Shown: piece after piece, positions 47,352 to 57,573 of the stretch
How positions within the stretch are numbered: position 1 is the stretch's first letter
Layout: each line of letters begins with the position of its first letter
Source: Paraspadella gotoi
Taxonomy: Eukaryota; Chaetognatha
DNA length: 64,000 bases
Assembly (NCBI GenBank): GCA_051294375.1
Contig: CM119269.1
Span: 186,001 to 250,000 of the forward strand
Reading direction: 5' to 3'
Made by a program: the position numbers and the translations under genes
Notes under the pieces: generated by a model
The model's database searches: none
What the model was told of the DNA's origin: nothing
What the model saw: the letters and a program-made list of their open reading frames with translations, nothing else

Positions 47352-48356
47352 GCCACCTTAGGCAAAAAACACCAATTACTCGTGATTGGATGGATGGATT
47401 TAAATGAAATTTTGTGTGTGGATAGGTAAGTGTGTGATTGAGCTGGATATTAAGTTTCGATGGAATCGTCCGAGTGGAAATGAGTTTAAATGGAAAAAAA
47501 CAAAAAAAATATATCACTATTTGAACACCAATTGCTCATTGAGTGGATGGGCTGATTGACCTGGAATTTTGTATGTGGGTTGGAAAGTGTGTGATTGAAC
47601 AGGAAATCAAGTTTCGATGGAATAGTTTGAGTGGAAATGGAGTTTAAATGGAAAAAAACAAAAAACCTGTTTTACTAATTGATTTATGCTTCTTTTTTCC
47701 TTTTATATTAAATGTATCTGCAGGATGTATTAATAAATCAAATAATTAATCAGTTAATTATCAATTAGTAAATAAATTAATCAATAATTAATTAATTATG
47801 TCAATCAATCCGTCATCCGTCCCATCTTAGCAAAAAGCTCCAATAACTCGTGATTGGCTGGTTTGGATTGGAATTAAATTTTGTGTGTGGGTAGGAAAGT
47901 GTGTGATAAGCTGGATATAAAATTTCGATGGAATCGTGTGAGTGGAAATTAGTTTAAATGGAAAAAAACATAAGTCGAATTTACTAAAACTTTTTTACTT
48001 ATTTTAAAACAATAAATACTCCATTAATCATAAATTGGATGGATAGATTGAGTTGAAATTTTGTGTGTGGGTAGGAAAACGTATGACGAAGCTTGATATA
48101 AATGTTTCAGTGGAAACGTACAAGTGGAAATGAGTTTTAAATGAAAAATATGAGTCACATTACTTGAATCTTTTTATTTATTTTAACCCATGATAGATTG
48201 AGATGAAATTTGTTGTGAGCCGGTAGGAAAGAGTGAAGAAGCTAGATATAAAGTTTTTGACGGAATGCAAGTTGAAAAAATTATGAAGTTAAAAAAATGA
48301 TGCAAGTTAAAAAAATCTTAAAAGCATAAGGATCGTCGCTATTGCATAAAAAGGAG

Positions 48357-48450
48357 GAGAGAGAGAGAGAGAAAGAGACTATAGAGAGTGAGAGAGAGAG
48401 AGAGATGAGAGAGAAAGAGAGAGAGTGAGAGAGAGAGAGAGAGAAGGAGA
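48357..48450. repeat. GA-rich microsatellite inside the HINE
   Basis: GAGAGA with scattered T and C interruptions. Confidence 0.85.
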
Positions 48451-48629
48451 CATAAAATAAAAAATCTTAAAAGACTCAAGATCGAGCCAGAGCCCACTAT
48501 CATAGAAAATTAATGAAAAAAACCGGGGAAAAAAACGAATGAATCATGCGATAACGAATTGTTGATGTACTAGTAATTGATTGAGGTAATACTAATTGAT
48601 TGATTGTAATAGTAATTTATTGATGTAAT

Positions 48630-48775
48630 AGGAATTGATTATTGATTCGATGATAATCAATTATTGATGCGATGATAGTCATTCACTGCTGTTGATGATA
48701 GTCATTCAGTGATGCGATGATTGTCATTCATTGATGCGATGATTGTCATTCATTGGATGCGATGATAGTCAATAA
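48630..48775. repeat. ~23-bp minisatellite (GATGCGATGATTGTCATTCATT)
   Basis: Five to six units of GATGCGATGATWGTCATTCA, preceded by related TAATTGATTGATG units. Confidence 0.8.
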
Positions 48776-48798
48776 AACAAACAAATGCGTGTATGAGT

Positions 48799-48854
<56 letters not shown>

Positions 48855-48855
48855 A

Positions 48856-48895
<40 letters not shown>

Positions 48896-49221
48896 GAGAA
48901 AGAGAATAAATCCGAAAATCTCGGATGAAAATATGGGATTTTGTATTGAAAAAAAGCGCGGAATAAATGGCATAAATAAAAAGTTTTTAGAAGGAAAAAA
49001 ATAATCAGAATTTTTCAAAAACAAAACGATCACGCAAAAGATCGGACAGATAGGGGACAGACACACACAGAGAGACAGAGAGACAGAGAGAGGAGAGAAA
49101 AAGAGAGAGAGAGAGAGACAGCCGCTGCAGAAAAAACAGAAAGAGAAAGAGCGATATATAATAATTAAAAGAGAGAGAGAGAGAGAAGCTCTACAGCCCC
49201 TTTACTCATTAAAGAATCAGC

Positions 49222-49306
49222 AGTACTTATAGCGAACCGCACGTAGCGTGAGCTATTCTCTACCCAAAGGACCCCGGGTTCGCGCCCTGTTCGCGGCATC
49301 GTTTTT
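49222..49306 (+). repeat. tRNA-like sequence with B box and T terminator
   Basis: A good B box (GGGTTCGCGCCC) is followed closely by TTTTTT. The upstream half (AGCGAACCGCACGTAGCGTG) is only weakly A-box-like, and no acceptor stem forms. Probably a tRNA-derived SINE remnant or pseudogene within the HINE. Confidence 0.35.
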
Positions 49307-49917
49307 TACATTAGTGAACCCACATTATATCTAAAAAAATTTTTGTAAAAATAAAAAAGAAGAGAGAGAGAGAGAGAGAGAGAGAAGAGAGAAAGAAGCT
49401 GGACAGACGCTGCAGAGCCGGAACTCGTTTTAGAAGAACGAGTGACGGAGAAAAAAGAGAGAGAGAGAGAGCGACATATAATTAAAACGTTTTTGTTTTT
49501 GTAAATAAACATAAACAAATACCAATATTGATATGAACATGAGAATTTTAAGATCTTGATGATTAGAAGCCATATATTGAAAAATTCAACTCCCTATGAT
49601 ATAACACACTTTCAGAAGGCCATGATTGCCAAAAAAGCCGAGACGAAAGCTAAACCGAAAAAACAATTCTAGACAGGACGGGCTTTGCCCGCCTGGCTCG
49701 ATAATAGAGGATATTTGTTTGTTTTGATAAAATGTAAAACAAAACATTTAATAATGTCCTGACTCAATTTTAAGGACATCGATGATGAAAGCTGAATATA
49801 AATTATAAATTAATCTAATAATTAATTAATCATTAAATTAATTAATCTATTAATTAATTAATTAATTAATTTAATTATCGTAGGCAGATCCGACATTGTT
49901 TGCTCAAACTTGTTTTT

Positions 49918-50225
49918 ATTATAATTATGAATGGAATTGCCGACCATGATGGTAGAGGACAGAACCGGAATGGACCAATCAGCCGTACCGCAACGATGGT
50001 ACTGTCAAAATCACTTTTGCCTCTGATCCTCTCCATTATATATAAATAGACTTAGCTTTCCTTAGTTTCAGTAGCATTGATCAAGACTCCTGCGTGGGTT
50101 CTCACACGTTATCGCTTATTCTCAGAATTAAATCTCATCCTTGGTTTCTAACCCTAGAAATCTAATAGTTTTTCCTTAAATGTGGTGGCAGCAGTATAAG
50201 AATTCAAACACGCCTCCGGAATAGC
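49918..50225 (+). mobile_element. LTR-like segment: promoter, poly(A) signal and primer-binding site
   Basis: In order: CCAATCAG (49,976), TATATATAAATAGAC (~50,036), TCAGTAGCATTG as a possible initiator, AATTAAATC (AATAAATC in the second copy), and at 50,183 TGGTGGCAGCAGTA followed by AAGAATTCAAAC. The last string is the complement of a tRNA 3' end with its T arm and CCA, of the Leu/Ser type, as used for priming by Ty3/gypsy-like elements. No gag or pol follows; AT-rich DNA and an A-rich repeat do. Confidence 0.45.
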
Positions 50226-50419
50226 GACTGGTTATACTATAAAGTTATATCTAAAGTACTAATTAAAGAATTGATTATTTTAGTTTTTAAAAATATTTTT
50301 AAAAATTTGTTTAATAATTTATTCTTATAATTTTTTTATTCATATCTATTAAATATGATGACAGTTTTAATCATTCTTTTCCGAGCTAGTATAAAATGAG
50401 GTGGGAGGATTTCTCGCTT

Positions 50420-50720
50420 AAAAAAAAAGAAAAAGAAAAAAAAAAGTAAAAAAGAAAAAAAAAGAAAAAAGAAAAAAGCAAAAAAAAGGAGAAAAAAGAA
50501 AAAAATGAAAAAAATAAAATAAATAAAAAAAATAAAAAAATCAAAAAAATAAAAAGGAAAAGGAGAAATGGGAAAAAAGGAAAAAAAGAAAAAAAGAAAG
50601 AAGAAAAGAGAAAATAAGAAAAGAATAAAAAAGAAAGAAGAGGTAAAAATCAGGAAAGACAAAAAACGATGAGAAAAAGCGCGAAGAATAAAACAGAAAA
50701 AACGACGAAAGATGAAAACT
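50420..50720. repeat. A-rich (GAAAAA)n tract
   Basis: Tandem GAAAAA/GAAAAAA units; a purer version is at 52,327-52,530. Confidence 0.85.
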
Positions 50721-51111
50721 AAAGACAACAAATATATTTTTATGTTTGTTTATAAAAAGCTCATTACAGAATAAAGAGAAGCTAAAATTTGGATTTTATC
50801 TTCTGAATTTATACCAAAATTTTGCTTTTTATAATCTCATGCCGGATTTTCGGTCTTAGTATCAAATTTCCTTGGTTTGAAGTGAAAATTTGATTTTCTT
50901 TTTTTGTCTTTTCATTTTATTAAAACATAGTTTTTTGTTTTGCTTTGTCTCCGTGTTCATCTTTTTTTTATTTAACCTATACTTTTCATTTATCTCTAAT
51001 TAACAAACTAAAGAACTTTTTGCACGAGTGATGGCCAGAGTCGATATGCGTGTTATTCAACCGGTTGCATTAGAGTCTTCGCGAACACTCAATTTTGTTT
51101 CTTACCACTAG

Positions 51112-52980
51112 ACTCAGTGAGGTTAAGCCCAAAGGACTCTGCGCCGCGCGAGTGTTGAGCCCGATGGGCGGTTGGCGACCAGAAAGAAGTTTGACAATCG
51201 GGAAATTGTTCTGTCATCTCAATGAAGATTGGAATAGCGGGGGAGAAGGAGAAAGGGAAAGGAGAAGGAATAGAAGAGGAAGAAAAGGAGTGGGGGAGGA
51301 AGGGCAGGGAGGAGGAAAAGGAGTGGGAAGGCAGGGAGGAGGAAAAAAAATAATATAAAGAAGAGGAAGGGGGGAGAAAAAAAAATCAAAACTCGGAATA
51401 ATGAAATTGTTAGACCCGATTGATTTTCGATGGACGATTGGAAGAAAATAGTCAAATGGTTTTAGTCAATCAATCAATCGATCGATTTAATCTCCAATTT
51501 ATACTTTCGTTAGGAAAAAAACAACTGGTAAGGGCAGCCAACGGGAGAGAATTCTGGCTGAATCTTAATGAAGGCAATAAAATGAGCCATTACTCCACCC
51601 TTTTATCGATGATAAAATTCGTCGGCGGGTTTTTCCCAACTCGACATTGGAAACGGGACACCCCGCCTGAGTTTGCCGGAAGAAATATTTTAATCAAAGC
51701 AAATTTTTTAAAAAATATTGAGAAAGAAAATATAGTTTATTTTTGTTTAAAACTCATAAGTTTTATTTCTGAGACGGATTTGTTCTGACTCTTTTTTCAA
51801 ATCTTTTTTAGCGCTATGTGAATTTAAACAAAAATTTTTTTATTATAATTAGAATGGAATTGCCGAACCATGATTGGTAGAGACAGAACCGGAATGGACC
51901 AATCAGCGTACCGGAACGATGGTACTGTCAAAATCACTTTTGCCTCTGATCCTCTCCATTATATATAAATAGACTTAGCTTTCCTTAGTTTCAGTAGCAT
52001 TGATCAAGACTCCTGCGTGTGTCTCACCGTTATCCTTATTCTCAGAATAAATCTCATCCTTGGTTTCAACCCTAGAAATCTATAAGTTTTTCCTTAAATG
52101 TGGTGGCAGCAGTAAGATTCAAACACACGCCTCCGAATAGACTGGTTATATAATAAAGTTATATCTAAAGTACTATAAAGAATTGATATTTTTAGTTTTT
52201 AAAAATATTTTTAAAATATTTGTTTAAATTTATTCTTATAATTTTTTTATATATCTATAAATATGATGACAGTTTTAATCATTTCTTTTCCGAGCTAGTA
52301 AAATGAGGTGGGAGGATTTCTCGCTAAAAAAAAAGAAAAAAAGAAAAAAAGAAAAAAAGAAAAAAAGAAAAAAAGAAAAAAAGAAAAAAAGAAAAAAAGA
52401 AAAAAAGAAAAAAATAAAAAAGGAAAAAAGGAAAAAAGGAAAAAAGGAAAAAAAGAAAAAAAAAGAAAAGAAGAAAAGAAAATAAGAAAAGAATAAAAAA
52501 AGAAAGAAAAAAAGAAAGAAAGAGGTAAAAATCAGGAAAGACAAAAACGATGAGAAAAAGGCGAAGAATAAAACAAGAAAAACGACGAAGATGAAAACTA
52601 AATGACAACAAATATATTTTTATGTTTGTTATAAAAAGCTCATTACAGAATAAAGAGAAGCTAAAATTTGGATTTTATCTTCTGAATTTATACCAAAATT
52701 TAGCTTTTATAATCTCATGCGGGATTTTCGGTCTTAGTATCAAATTCCTGGTTTGAAGTGAAAATTGATTTTCTTTTTTTGTCTTTCATTTTATTAAACA
52801 ATTTTTTGTTTGTTTTCGTGTTCATCTTTTTTTATTTAATATAATCTTTTCATTTTCTAATTACAAACTAAGAACTTTTGCCGAGTGATGCCAGAGTCGA
52901 TCGGTGTTTCACCGGTTGGCATTAGAGTCTTCGGAACCTCAATTTTGGTTTCTTACCACTGACTCAGTGAGTCTGTAACT
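51112..52980. repeat. Second copy of the locus, without satellite array and without HINE
   Basis: Joins a single 64-bp satellite unit (51,121-51,165), the equivalent of 46,506-47,166, the empty HINE site (51,835-51,841) and the LTR-like segment with its downstream DNA (51,842-52,980). The first 51,010-51,115 and last 52,880-52,980 bases resemble each other (CGAGTGATG, GACTCAGTGAG), as expected for head-to-tail placement of two alleles. Confidence 0.7.
51842..52145 (+). mobile_element. LTR-like segment, second copy
   Basis: Same order of signals as 49,918-50,225; primer-site-like TGGTGGCAGCAGTAAGATTC at 52,101. Here the poly(A) signal is an exact AATAAA. Confidence 0.45.
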
Positions 52981-53498
52981 CTTATAATCCTACCGTCTCG
53001 CTTTACTAATTGGCCGGAGGCCGCTGGGATTGAATGTCGTTAGTAACGTAGCGGCTTTTTCAAATCTCCGATACAAACTGTTAAAACGTGAGAATCACCA
53101 GCAAGAAAAGAAAAAGCATCTGGGAAAATATTGCATGTTTTAAGTTATTATGCAACAAATATTTAAATTTATTACAACATCATAAATTTTTGACATATGA
53201 ATTATCATACAAACTTTCCCTTGTTAAATAAAGCCAAATTTAAGGTTTAAAGTAAAATATTCTTCTTCTATAGAAGGACTTAATAATTAGTATGAATGAA
53301 ATAAAATCATAAACATTTCATTTTTATTTATGTTAAAAACGATTTTAGAACAAATTTGCCAGCTTTTATAGTCTACCTACAAAGATATTTTAACCATACA
53401 TGAAATTTTAAAATACATAAGAAATAAATTGATGAACAAAATCAAAGAAAAACATGAATTTATACTTTATACTTTATACTTTAACATGAATTTATACT
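52981..53498. other. Gene-free AT-rich stretch; 3' flank of the LicD-like gene
   Basis: Contains TATACTT repeats at 53,460-53,500. An AATAAA in minus orientation is not obvious near the stop codon. Confidence 0.45.
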
Positions 53499-53661
53499 TT
53501 AACAATCGCGGAAGAGAAGACATCTCTCTTTTCTGTCCACCGAATATTCTGTTCGATTGATGTAGTCTTCTCCATACTCGTGTCTTAACAGCAGATGGGG
53601 TAAACGAGGAGCGCGAAAGGGAGAAGAGCAGATAGAGACGTTTAATGTGGGAAAGACGTCG
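53499..53661 (-). CDS. LicD/fukutin-type protein, last exon
   Basis: The minus-strand acceptor ACACACAG at 53,662-53,669 opens an exon in phase 2 that joins exon 54,471-54,646 to give Asp-Asp-VFPTLNV. It then reads SSPFRAPRLPHLL, HEYGEDYINR and ends RDC-stop at 53,499. LicD-family proteins end with just this pattern: a 'd.fP' block, a Pro-containing segment before a leucine, and a terminal YG(d/e)dy/w motif. An uninterrupted minus-strand frame continues upstream to 54,383, but that part is Ser/Leu/Phe/Pro read-through of a purine repeat and is intron. Together with the three exons upstream this supports an intact, probably functional gene. Confidence 0.72.
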
Positions 53662-54470
53662 CTGTGTGTGGGGGGGAGAGGGAGAGAGAGAAGAGGATGA
53701 AAAGGGGGAGAGAAGGAACAGAGGGAAGAGGGTGGAGAGGGAGAAAGAGAAGAGGAAAGAGAGAGGAAGAGAGGGAGGAGGAGAGGGAGAGAGAGAGGAG
53801 GATGAAATGAGAGGGAGAAAAGGGAGAGAGAAAGAACAGAGGGAAGAGGGTTGAGAGGGAGAGAAAGAGGAGGAGATGGAGAGAAAGAGGAGGAGAAGGA
53901 GAGAGAGAGGAAGAGAGGGAAGAGAAGAGGAAGAGAGAGAGGAGGAGAGGGAGAGAGAGAGAGAAGGATGAAATGAGAGGGAGAAAAGGGGGAGAGAAAG
54001 AACAGAGGGAAGAGGGTTGAGAGGGAGAGAAAGAGGAGGAGATGGAGAGAGAGAGAAGGAGAGAGAGAGGAGAGGGAGAGAGAGAGGAGAGGGAGAGAGA
54101 AAAAAGAAAATAGAGAGATTAATAAGGGAGAAATTAGGAAAGGAAGGAGAGGGGAAATGAGAGAGAAAGAGGAATAAGGAGAAAGTAAAAGAAACGGGAA
54201 AATTATTAGAAAGAGTTGAAAAGGGGGAAAGTGTAAGGTTGAATGGAACGGTTTATGGTAAAAATGGTACAAATGGTAAATGAAAAATGGTAAAAATGGT
54301 AAAAATGGTAAAAATAATAAAAATAATAAAAGTGGTAAAAAAGGTAAAAAGGAAAAATGGTAAAATTGGTTAATGGATAACAAAATTCATCTCGATTTTA
54401 GCAAAGCCCATAGATTAATAAATTAATAAAATAATAAATGAATAAATGAATACATAGATTACTAAATTAC
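53662..54470 (-). other. Intron of the LicD-like gene, filled by a purine-rich repeat
   Basis: Donor GTAATT at 54,470 (minus) and acceptor at 53,662. Between them about 53,680-54,120 is an irregular GGGAGAGA/GAGGAA tract containing a ~150-bp duplicated segment (GGATGAAATGAGAGGGAG twice), then GGTAAAAAT repeats (54,255-54,370). As RNA the tract is a long polypyrimidine run ahead of the acceptor. Confidence 0.6.
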
Positions 54471-54646
54471 TCATAAGTCAAAGGATGATCACTAATTCCA
54501 AGGCTTCCGTTTCGTCTGTCGTGAAAATTGTAAAAGTCGATGTGGATTTTGGTCCAGTTTCTTGTCCAGTCACCGAAATATGGGGAGACTCGATCCCAAA
54601 CGACTGGGATGTGGACTCGGAGTGGGACTTGGTAATTAAGGACAAC
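54471..54646 (-). CDS. LicD/fukutin-type protein, internal exon with HIDFYNF
   Basis: Acceptor CCACCCAG and donor GA/GTAATT delimit 176 bases, opening in phase 0 and closing in phase 2, which fit both neighbours. The frame contains VPLRVHIPVVWDR, SPYFGDWTRNW and KIHIDFYNFHDRR, then HPLTY. 'hIDfynf' matches the conserved 'h.D.y.f' segment that follows the catalytic DxD region in LicD proteins. A second frame of this exon is also open, but it has no such motif and does not match the neighbouring phases. Confidence 0.7.
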
Positions 54647-54733
54647 CTGGGTGGAGGGAGGGGGAGAGAGAGAGAGAGAGATTAGATAGATTAGATAGAT
54701 TAGATAAGGTAGATTAGATAGATAGAGACTTAC

Positions 54734-54827
54734 CCTCATCCCTTCTTCTTTCAACAAATTCGCGACTCTCATATTTTCTTTCTTTGGAATCGCGATGTCC
54801 ACGTCGTGTTCCCAATGTATTAAGGAG
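54734..54827 (-). CDS. LicD/fukutin-type protein, exon with the DxD motif
   Basis: A strong donor (AGG/GTAAGT) and the acceptor TTCAG/CTC bound 94 bases coding SLIHWEHDVDIAIPKKEN and then MRVANLLKEEGMR. The W(e/d)HDvDi block is the signature of the LicD/fukutin nucleotidyltransferase fold; its two Asp residues (DVD) should bind the metal and the CDP-alditol or CDP-choline donor. Bacterial LicD transfers phosphocholine; fukutin and FKRP transfer ribitol phosphate in the Golgi. The substrate here is unknown. The exon's first ~11 bases are identical to the minisatellite filling the upstream intron. Confidence 0.75.
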
Positions 54828-55375
54828 CTGAATATAAATGAATTAGAGGAGCGCTGAATGATAATGAATTACAGAGCTAAGTGGATATGAATAAAGGAGC
54901 TGAATGATAATGAATTTAAGAGCTAAGTGGATATGTATAAAAGAGCTGAATGATAATGAATTAAAGAGCTAAGTGGATATGAATAAAAGAGCTGAATGAT
55001 AATGAATTAAGGAGCTAAGTGGATATGAATAAAAGAGCTGAATGATAATGAATTTAAGAGCTAAGTGGATATGAATAAAAGAGCTGAATGATAATGAATT
55101 AAAGAGCTAAGTGGATATGAATAAAAGAGCTGAATGATAATGAATTAAAGAGCTAAGTGGATATGAATAAAATAGCTGAATGATAATGAATTAAGGAGCT
55201 AAGTGTATATGAATAAAAGAGCTGAATGATAATGAATTAAAGAGCTAAGTGGATATGAATAAAGGAGCTGAATGATAATGAATTAAAGAGCTAAGTGGAT
55301 ATGAATAAAGGAGCTGAATGATAATGACATCATTTACACCAGAATCATTAACATTATTATAAGTCAGCGACTCAC
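54828..55375 (-). repeat. 46-bp minisatellite forming an intron of the LicD-like gene
   Basis: About ten units with landmarks GAGCTGAATGATAATGAATT and AGAGCTAAGTGGATATGAAT occupy 54,855-55,325. On the transcribed (minus) strand every unit holds ATTCAG/CTC and CTTAG/CTC, the first matching the exon's own acceptor. The exon 5' edge (ATTAAGGAGCT on the plus strand) is itself one end of a unit. The array thus arose from, or spread into, the acceptor. Confidence 0.8.
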
Positions 55376-55541
55376 TTTTGAGTATCCGTCGTGCCGTCCG
55401 GGCCGTTCGCAGCCCTCAGCGCCCCGAGCAACGTTCCAAAGGTCACGTGATACTTGACGTCATTTGTTTCCAAAACATTTTTGATTTTCAACGCGAAGTC
55501 GCAGAGTTGATCTTTTTTGAAGGAGCGAAGGCAGCACCAGC
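55376..55541 (-). CDS. LicD/fukutin-type protein, exon with FGTLLGALR
   Basis: Acceptor CCACAG and donor AAAA/GTGAGT bound 166 bases, closing in phase 2 as required by the next exon. The frame begins WCCLRSFKKDQLCDFALKI and reaches YHVTFGTLLGALR, followed by a Gly/Asp/Thr loop. 'y.(t/d)(y/f)GTLLGa.R' is the hallmark opening motif of the LicD/fukutin fold, 20-25 residues before the W..D.D motif, exactly the spacing here. The exon must be preceded by one ending in phase 1, so the gene continues upstream. Confidence 0.75.
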
Positions 55542-55949
55542 CTGTGGATTGATTGATTGATTTGATTTGATTTGATTTATAGCTTTATAAATTTATTCAT
55601 TGATTTATTTTTAGATTGATTGATTTATCGATTGATTTATTTATACTAGAATATTAGTTTCATAGGTACACATATGTGATATAAATTTATTTATCAATAC
55701 AATGTTTAAATTTTTTTTCTCACTTGAATTGAGATACATAAACCCGAAGCCGAATAAAAATCCTATTTTCACCAAAATGACGACGACGATAATGAAAATC
55801 GATGCTTTAGTTAAAGACGAAGTATTTCGTAAACTGTTGGGGGTTAAGAAAGAAAGAAAATGTATAAAAATGATAAAATAATGGTCATTGTATGTGTTGA
55901 CAAGCATTGACATTGACAAGCATCACGAATCTTCTGTGATTAAGAACAA

Positions 55950-56195
55950 GCTATGGTGGACTAAAATCCTCCAACAGTTCATCAGCGGCAATTGGTGCCG
56001 GAGGCAAGACATTCGCCACCCAACCCAAAGGTTCGGGGTTCTAGCCCGGTGGTCGCCTAGCAGTTAAGAGGGACGGGGCGCTTAACCCTCCTGTAACACG
56101 GTGTTACAGCCTGATCCGAAGCTCAGGGACTGCTTATATTGAACGGTTCTGTCACTAACACAACAATAATCGCCGTCTCTTCAAAGCGATTATTA
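55950..56195 (+). repeat. SINE-like repeat, isolated copy
   Basis: GGTGGACTAAAATCC, GGGGTTCTAGCCCGGTGG (B-box-like), GGGACGGGGCGCTTAACCC, ACACGGTGTTACAGCCTGAT and CGTCTCTTCA at the end. Comparison with 15,288-15,530 fixes both boundaries. It lies in an upstream intron of the LicD-like gene. Confidence 0.6.
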
Positions 56196-56307
56196 TAGAG
56201 CTTCAGGTAAAATTGTATTTACTGCAGTCAGGTAAGGGGTGAGTCTCTCTTCTTTTCCTTCTTTTTTTTTTAACCTAATGTCCATCTTTTTTAGAAATTT
56301 GACTTAC

Positions 56308-56423
56308 CAACGTTTACTCTGTCGAAAGCATCCCGTCGTCATAGCAACCGCATAGAGACAGATCGTCGGCGTCCAAATTGTTCCGACGGCAAAAATTAAG
56401 GAATGATTTTCCGCATGAGCGTC
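56308..56423 (-). CDS. Candidate upstream exon of the LicD-like gene
   Basis: A 116-base segment between a good acceptor (TTTCTTTAG at 56,424) and a good donor (GTAAGT at 56,302-56,307). It is open throughout in one frame (phase 0 in, phase 2 out), but the next known exon needs phase 1. A second frame reads more protein-like text (RRNNLDADDLSLCGCYDDG) but meets a stop near the donor. A one-base assembly error would reconcile either. I cannot decide the frame. Confidence 0.35.
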
Positions 56424-56783
56424 CTAAAGAAATTTGGGCATGACTTTTAACCTGGATTAAGGCCCTACTTTAAGCCAAACCTTGTGCCAAACCTTAAGCC
56501 CAACCTTAAGCCCAAACCTTAACCGTTAGCCCGACCTTAACTCTGTAATTAAATTTTAAAAAAAACCTTAAATCAAACTTTAAGCTTAAAGTTTAATATA
56601 ATTTCACATTTTACAATAAAAAAAATTCTAACCCCATCTCTCGCCACCTTTTAACCAACACTTACCAAAAATACAACAAACGGAAATTATTTAAATTACA
56701 TTATTTACAACACGTAAAAAACCTGACTTTAACCATAAACCCAAAGACCGAGACTGTAAGGATCCCTGACAAATATCACTCAC

Positions 56784-56996
56784 CTTTTGCCACTTGAGCA
56801 ACAGTTTCAATTCTGCCCAGAGGAAGAAGACGAGGAGACAGAACTTGGCGAGGAAGATGACGAAGAGACGAGAGAGGGAGAAGGAGAGGGAAGAGGAAGA
56901 GAGAGAGGAAGTGAGAGAGGAAGTGAGAAAGGAAGTGAGAAAGGAAGTGAGGGAGGCGAGTGGTTGAGGCAGAGAGGCACAATTTGAAGGTTTCAT
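56784..56996 (-). CDS. Candidate first coding exon (membrane anchor) of the LicD-like gene
   Basis: ATG at 56,994-56,996, a Ser/Leu-rich stretch over a GA-type repeat, then a hydrophobic run LFVIFLAKFCLLVFFLWAEL and KLLLKWQK, ending in phase 0 at a strong donor (AAG/GTGAGT at 56,778-56,783). A short cytoplasmic part plus one membrane span would suit a type II Golgi enzyme such as fukutin. Low complexity upstream makes the start uncertain. Confidence 0.3.
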
Positions 56997-56999
56997 TAT

Positions 57000-57374
57000 T
57001 ATTTTTCATAAAAATATTGTTGGACGAAATAAATGTAGTTGAACGCGAAAAAAAGTTGTTTTTGGAACTAAAATTAAAAACAAATTAAACACTAAAACTA
57101 AAAAAAAGGGAGTAAGTTTAGTGGCGACTGAGAATAGAAATTGTAAAGTAAATATTGTTAGTTGTAAGGACATCGCATGCACAGGTTATTTAATATTTAA
57201 ATAGAGGATCTTTGTGTTAAGTACAAGTGCATTTATTTTTTGCCAATATTTCAATTCACATAGCGGAATCATTTTTCTCGGCAGTTCAATTACAAATGAT
57301 TGAGATGAAAAATAATTATTTTTCAAACGAGAGAGAGTGAGTGAATGAAAGAGCTAAGAGATGAGCTAATTTCG
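57000..57374. other. AT-rich gene-free stretch
   Basis: Nothing recognised. Confidence 0.45.
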
Positions 57375-57573
57375 GAGAAAAGCTCTGACTTTTTTACCGT
57401 CAATCCCAACCACCGATTTTGACCCAAAGAAAGACTCTATAGAAACATATGATAAATATTTGACCAGTTTCGAACAAACCTTTGGTGGGGAGGTCGTTTT
57501 AAAGTTGAGGCGGCGGGAAAACAATAAAGGGTCACGTACCTCGTCTCACCCGCTCGCGCTGCCTCCAAGTCGA
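57375..57573 (+). other. Protein-like open segment, unassigned
   Basis: Without an ATG, one plus-strand frame reads about 65 codons including PTTDFDPKKDSIETYDKYL and SFEQTFGGEVVLKLRRRE before a stop at 57,571. The composition is protein-like and not repeat-driven, but no convincing acceptor or donor bounds it. On the minus strand a good donor (GACGAG/GTACGT) lies at 57,534-57,539, so a minus-strand exon at about 57,540-57,610 is an alternative. Confidence 0.3.

Larger units (their letters stand above)
47167..49912. mobile_element. HINE-like element, family 1, 2.75-kb copy with an empty-site partner
   Basis: The left terminus is a perfect stem-loop, 13-bp arm AGTCGGATCTGCT with a 4-base loop (47,167-47,196). 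The right terminus reads GCAGATCCGACATTGTTTGC and then TCAAACTTG (49,884-49,912), its first 11 bases inverted relative to the left arm. The locus copy at 51,835-51,841 has only TTTTTTT at this point, so both ends are exact. Interior: a GTCCGTCC tract, four ~157-bp tandem units (47,372 to ~48,260), GA arrays (48,357-48,450; 48,800-48,905), a ~23-bp repeat (48,630-48,770), a tRNA-like stretch and TTAATTAA runs. No Rep/helicase frame is present, so it would depend on an autonomous relative. Confidence 0.7.

Noticed and set aside
53499-54383. A single 294-codon minus-strand protein
   Set aside because: Only the last 54 codons (exon 53,499-53,661, including the stop) look like real protein; the rest is Ser/Leu/Phe/Pro translation of a purine-rich intron, and the acceptor at 53,662 explains the boundary.
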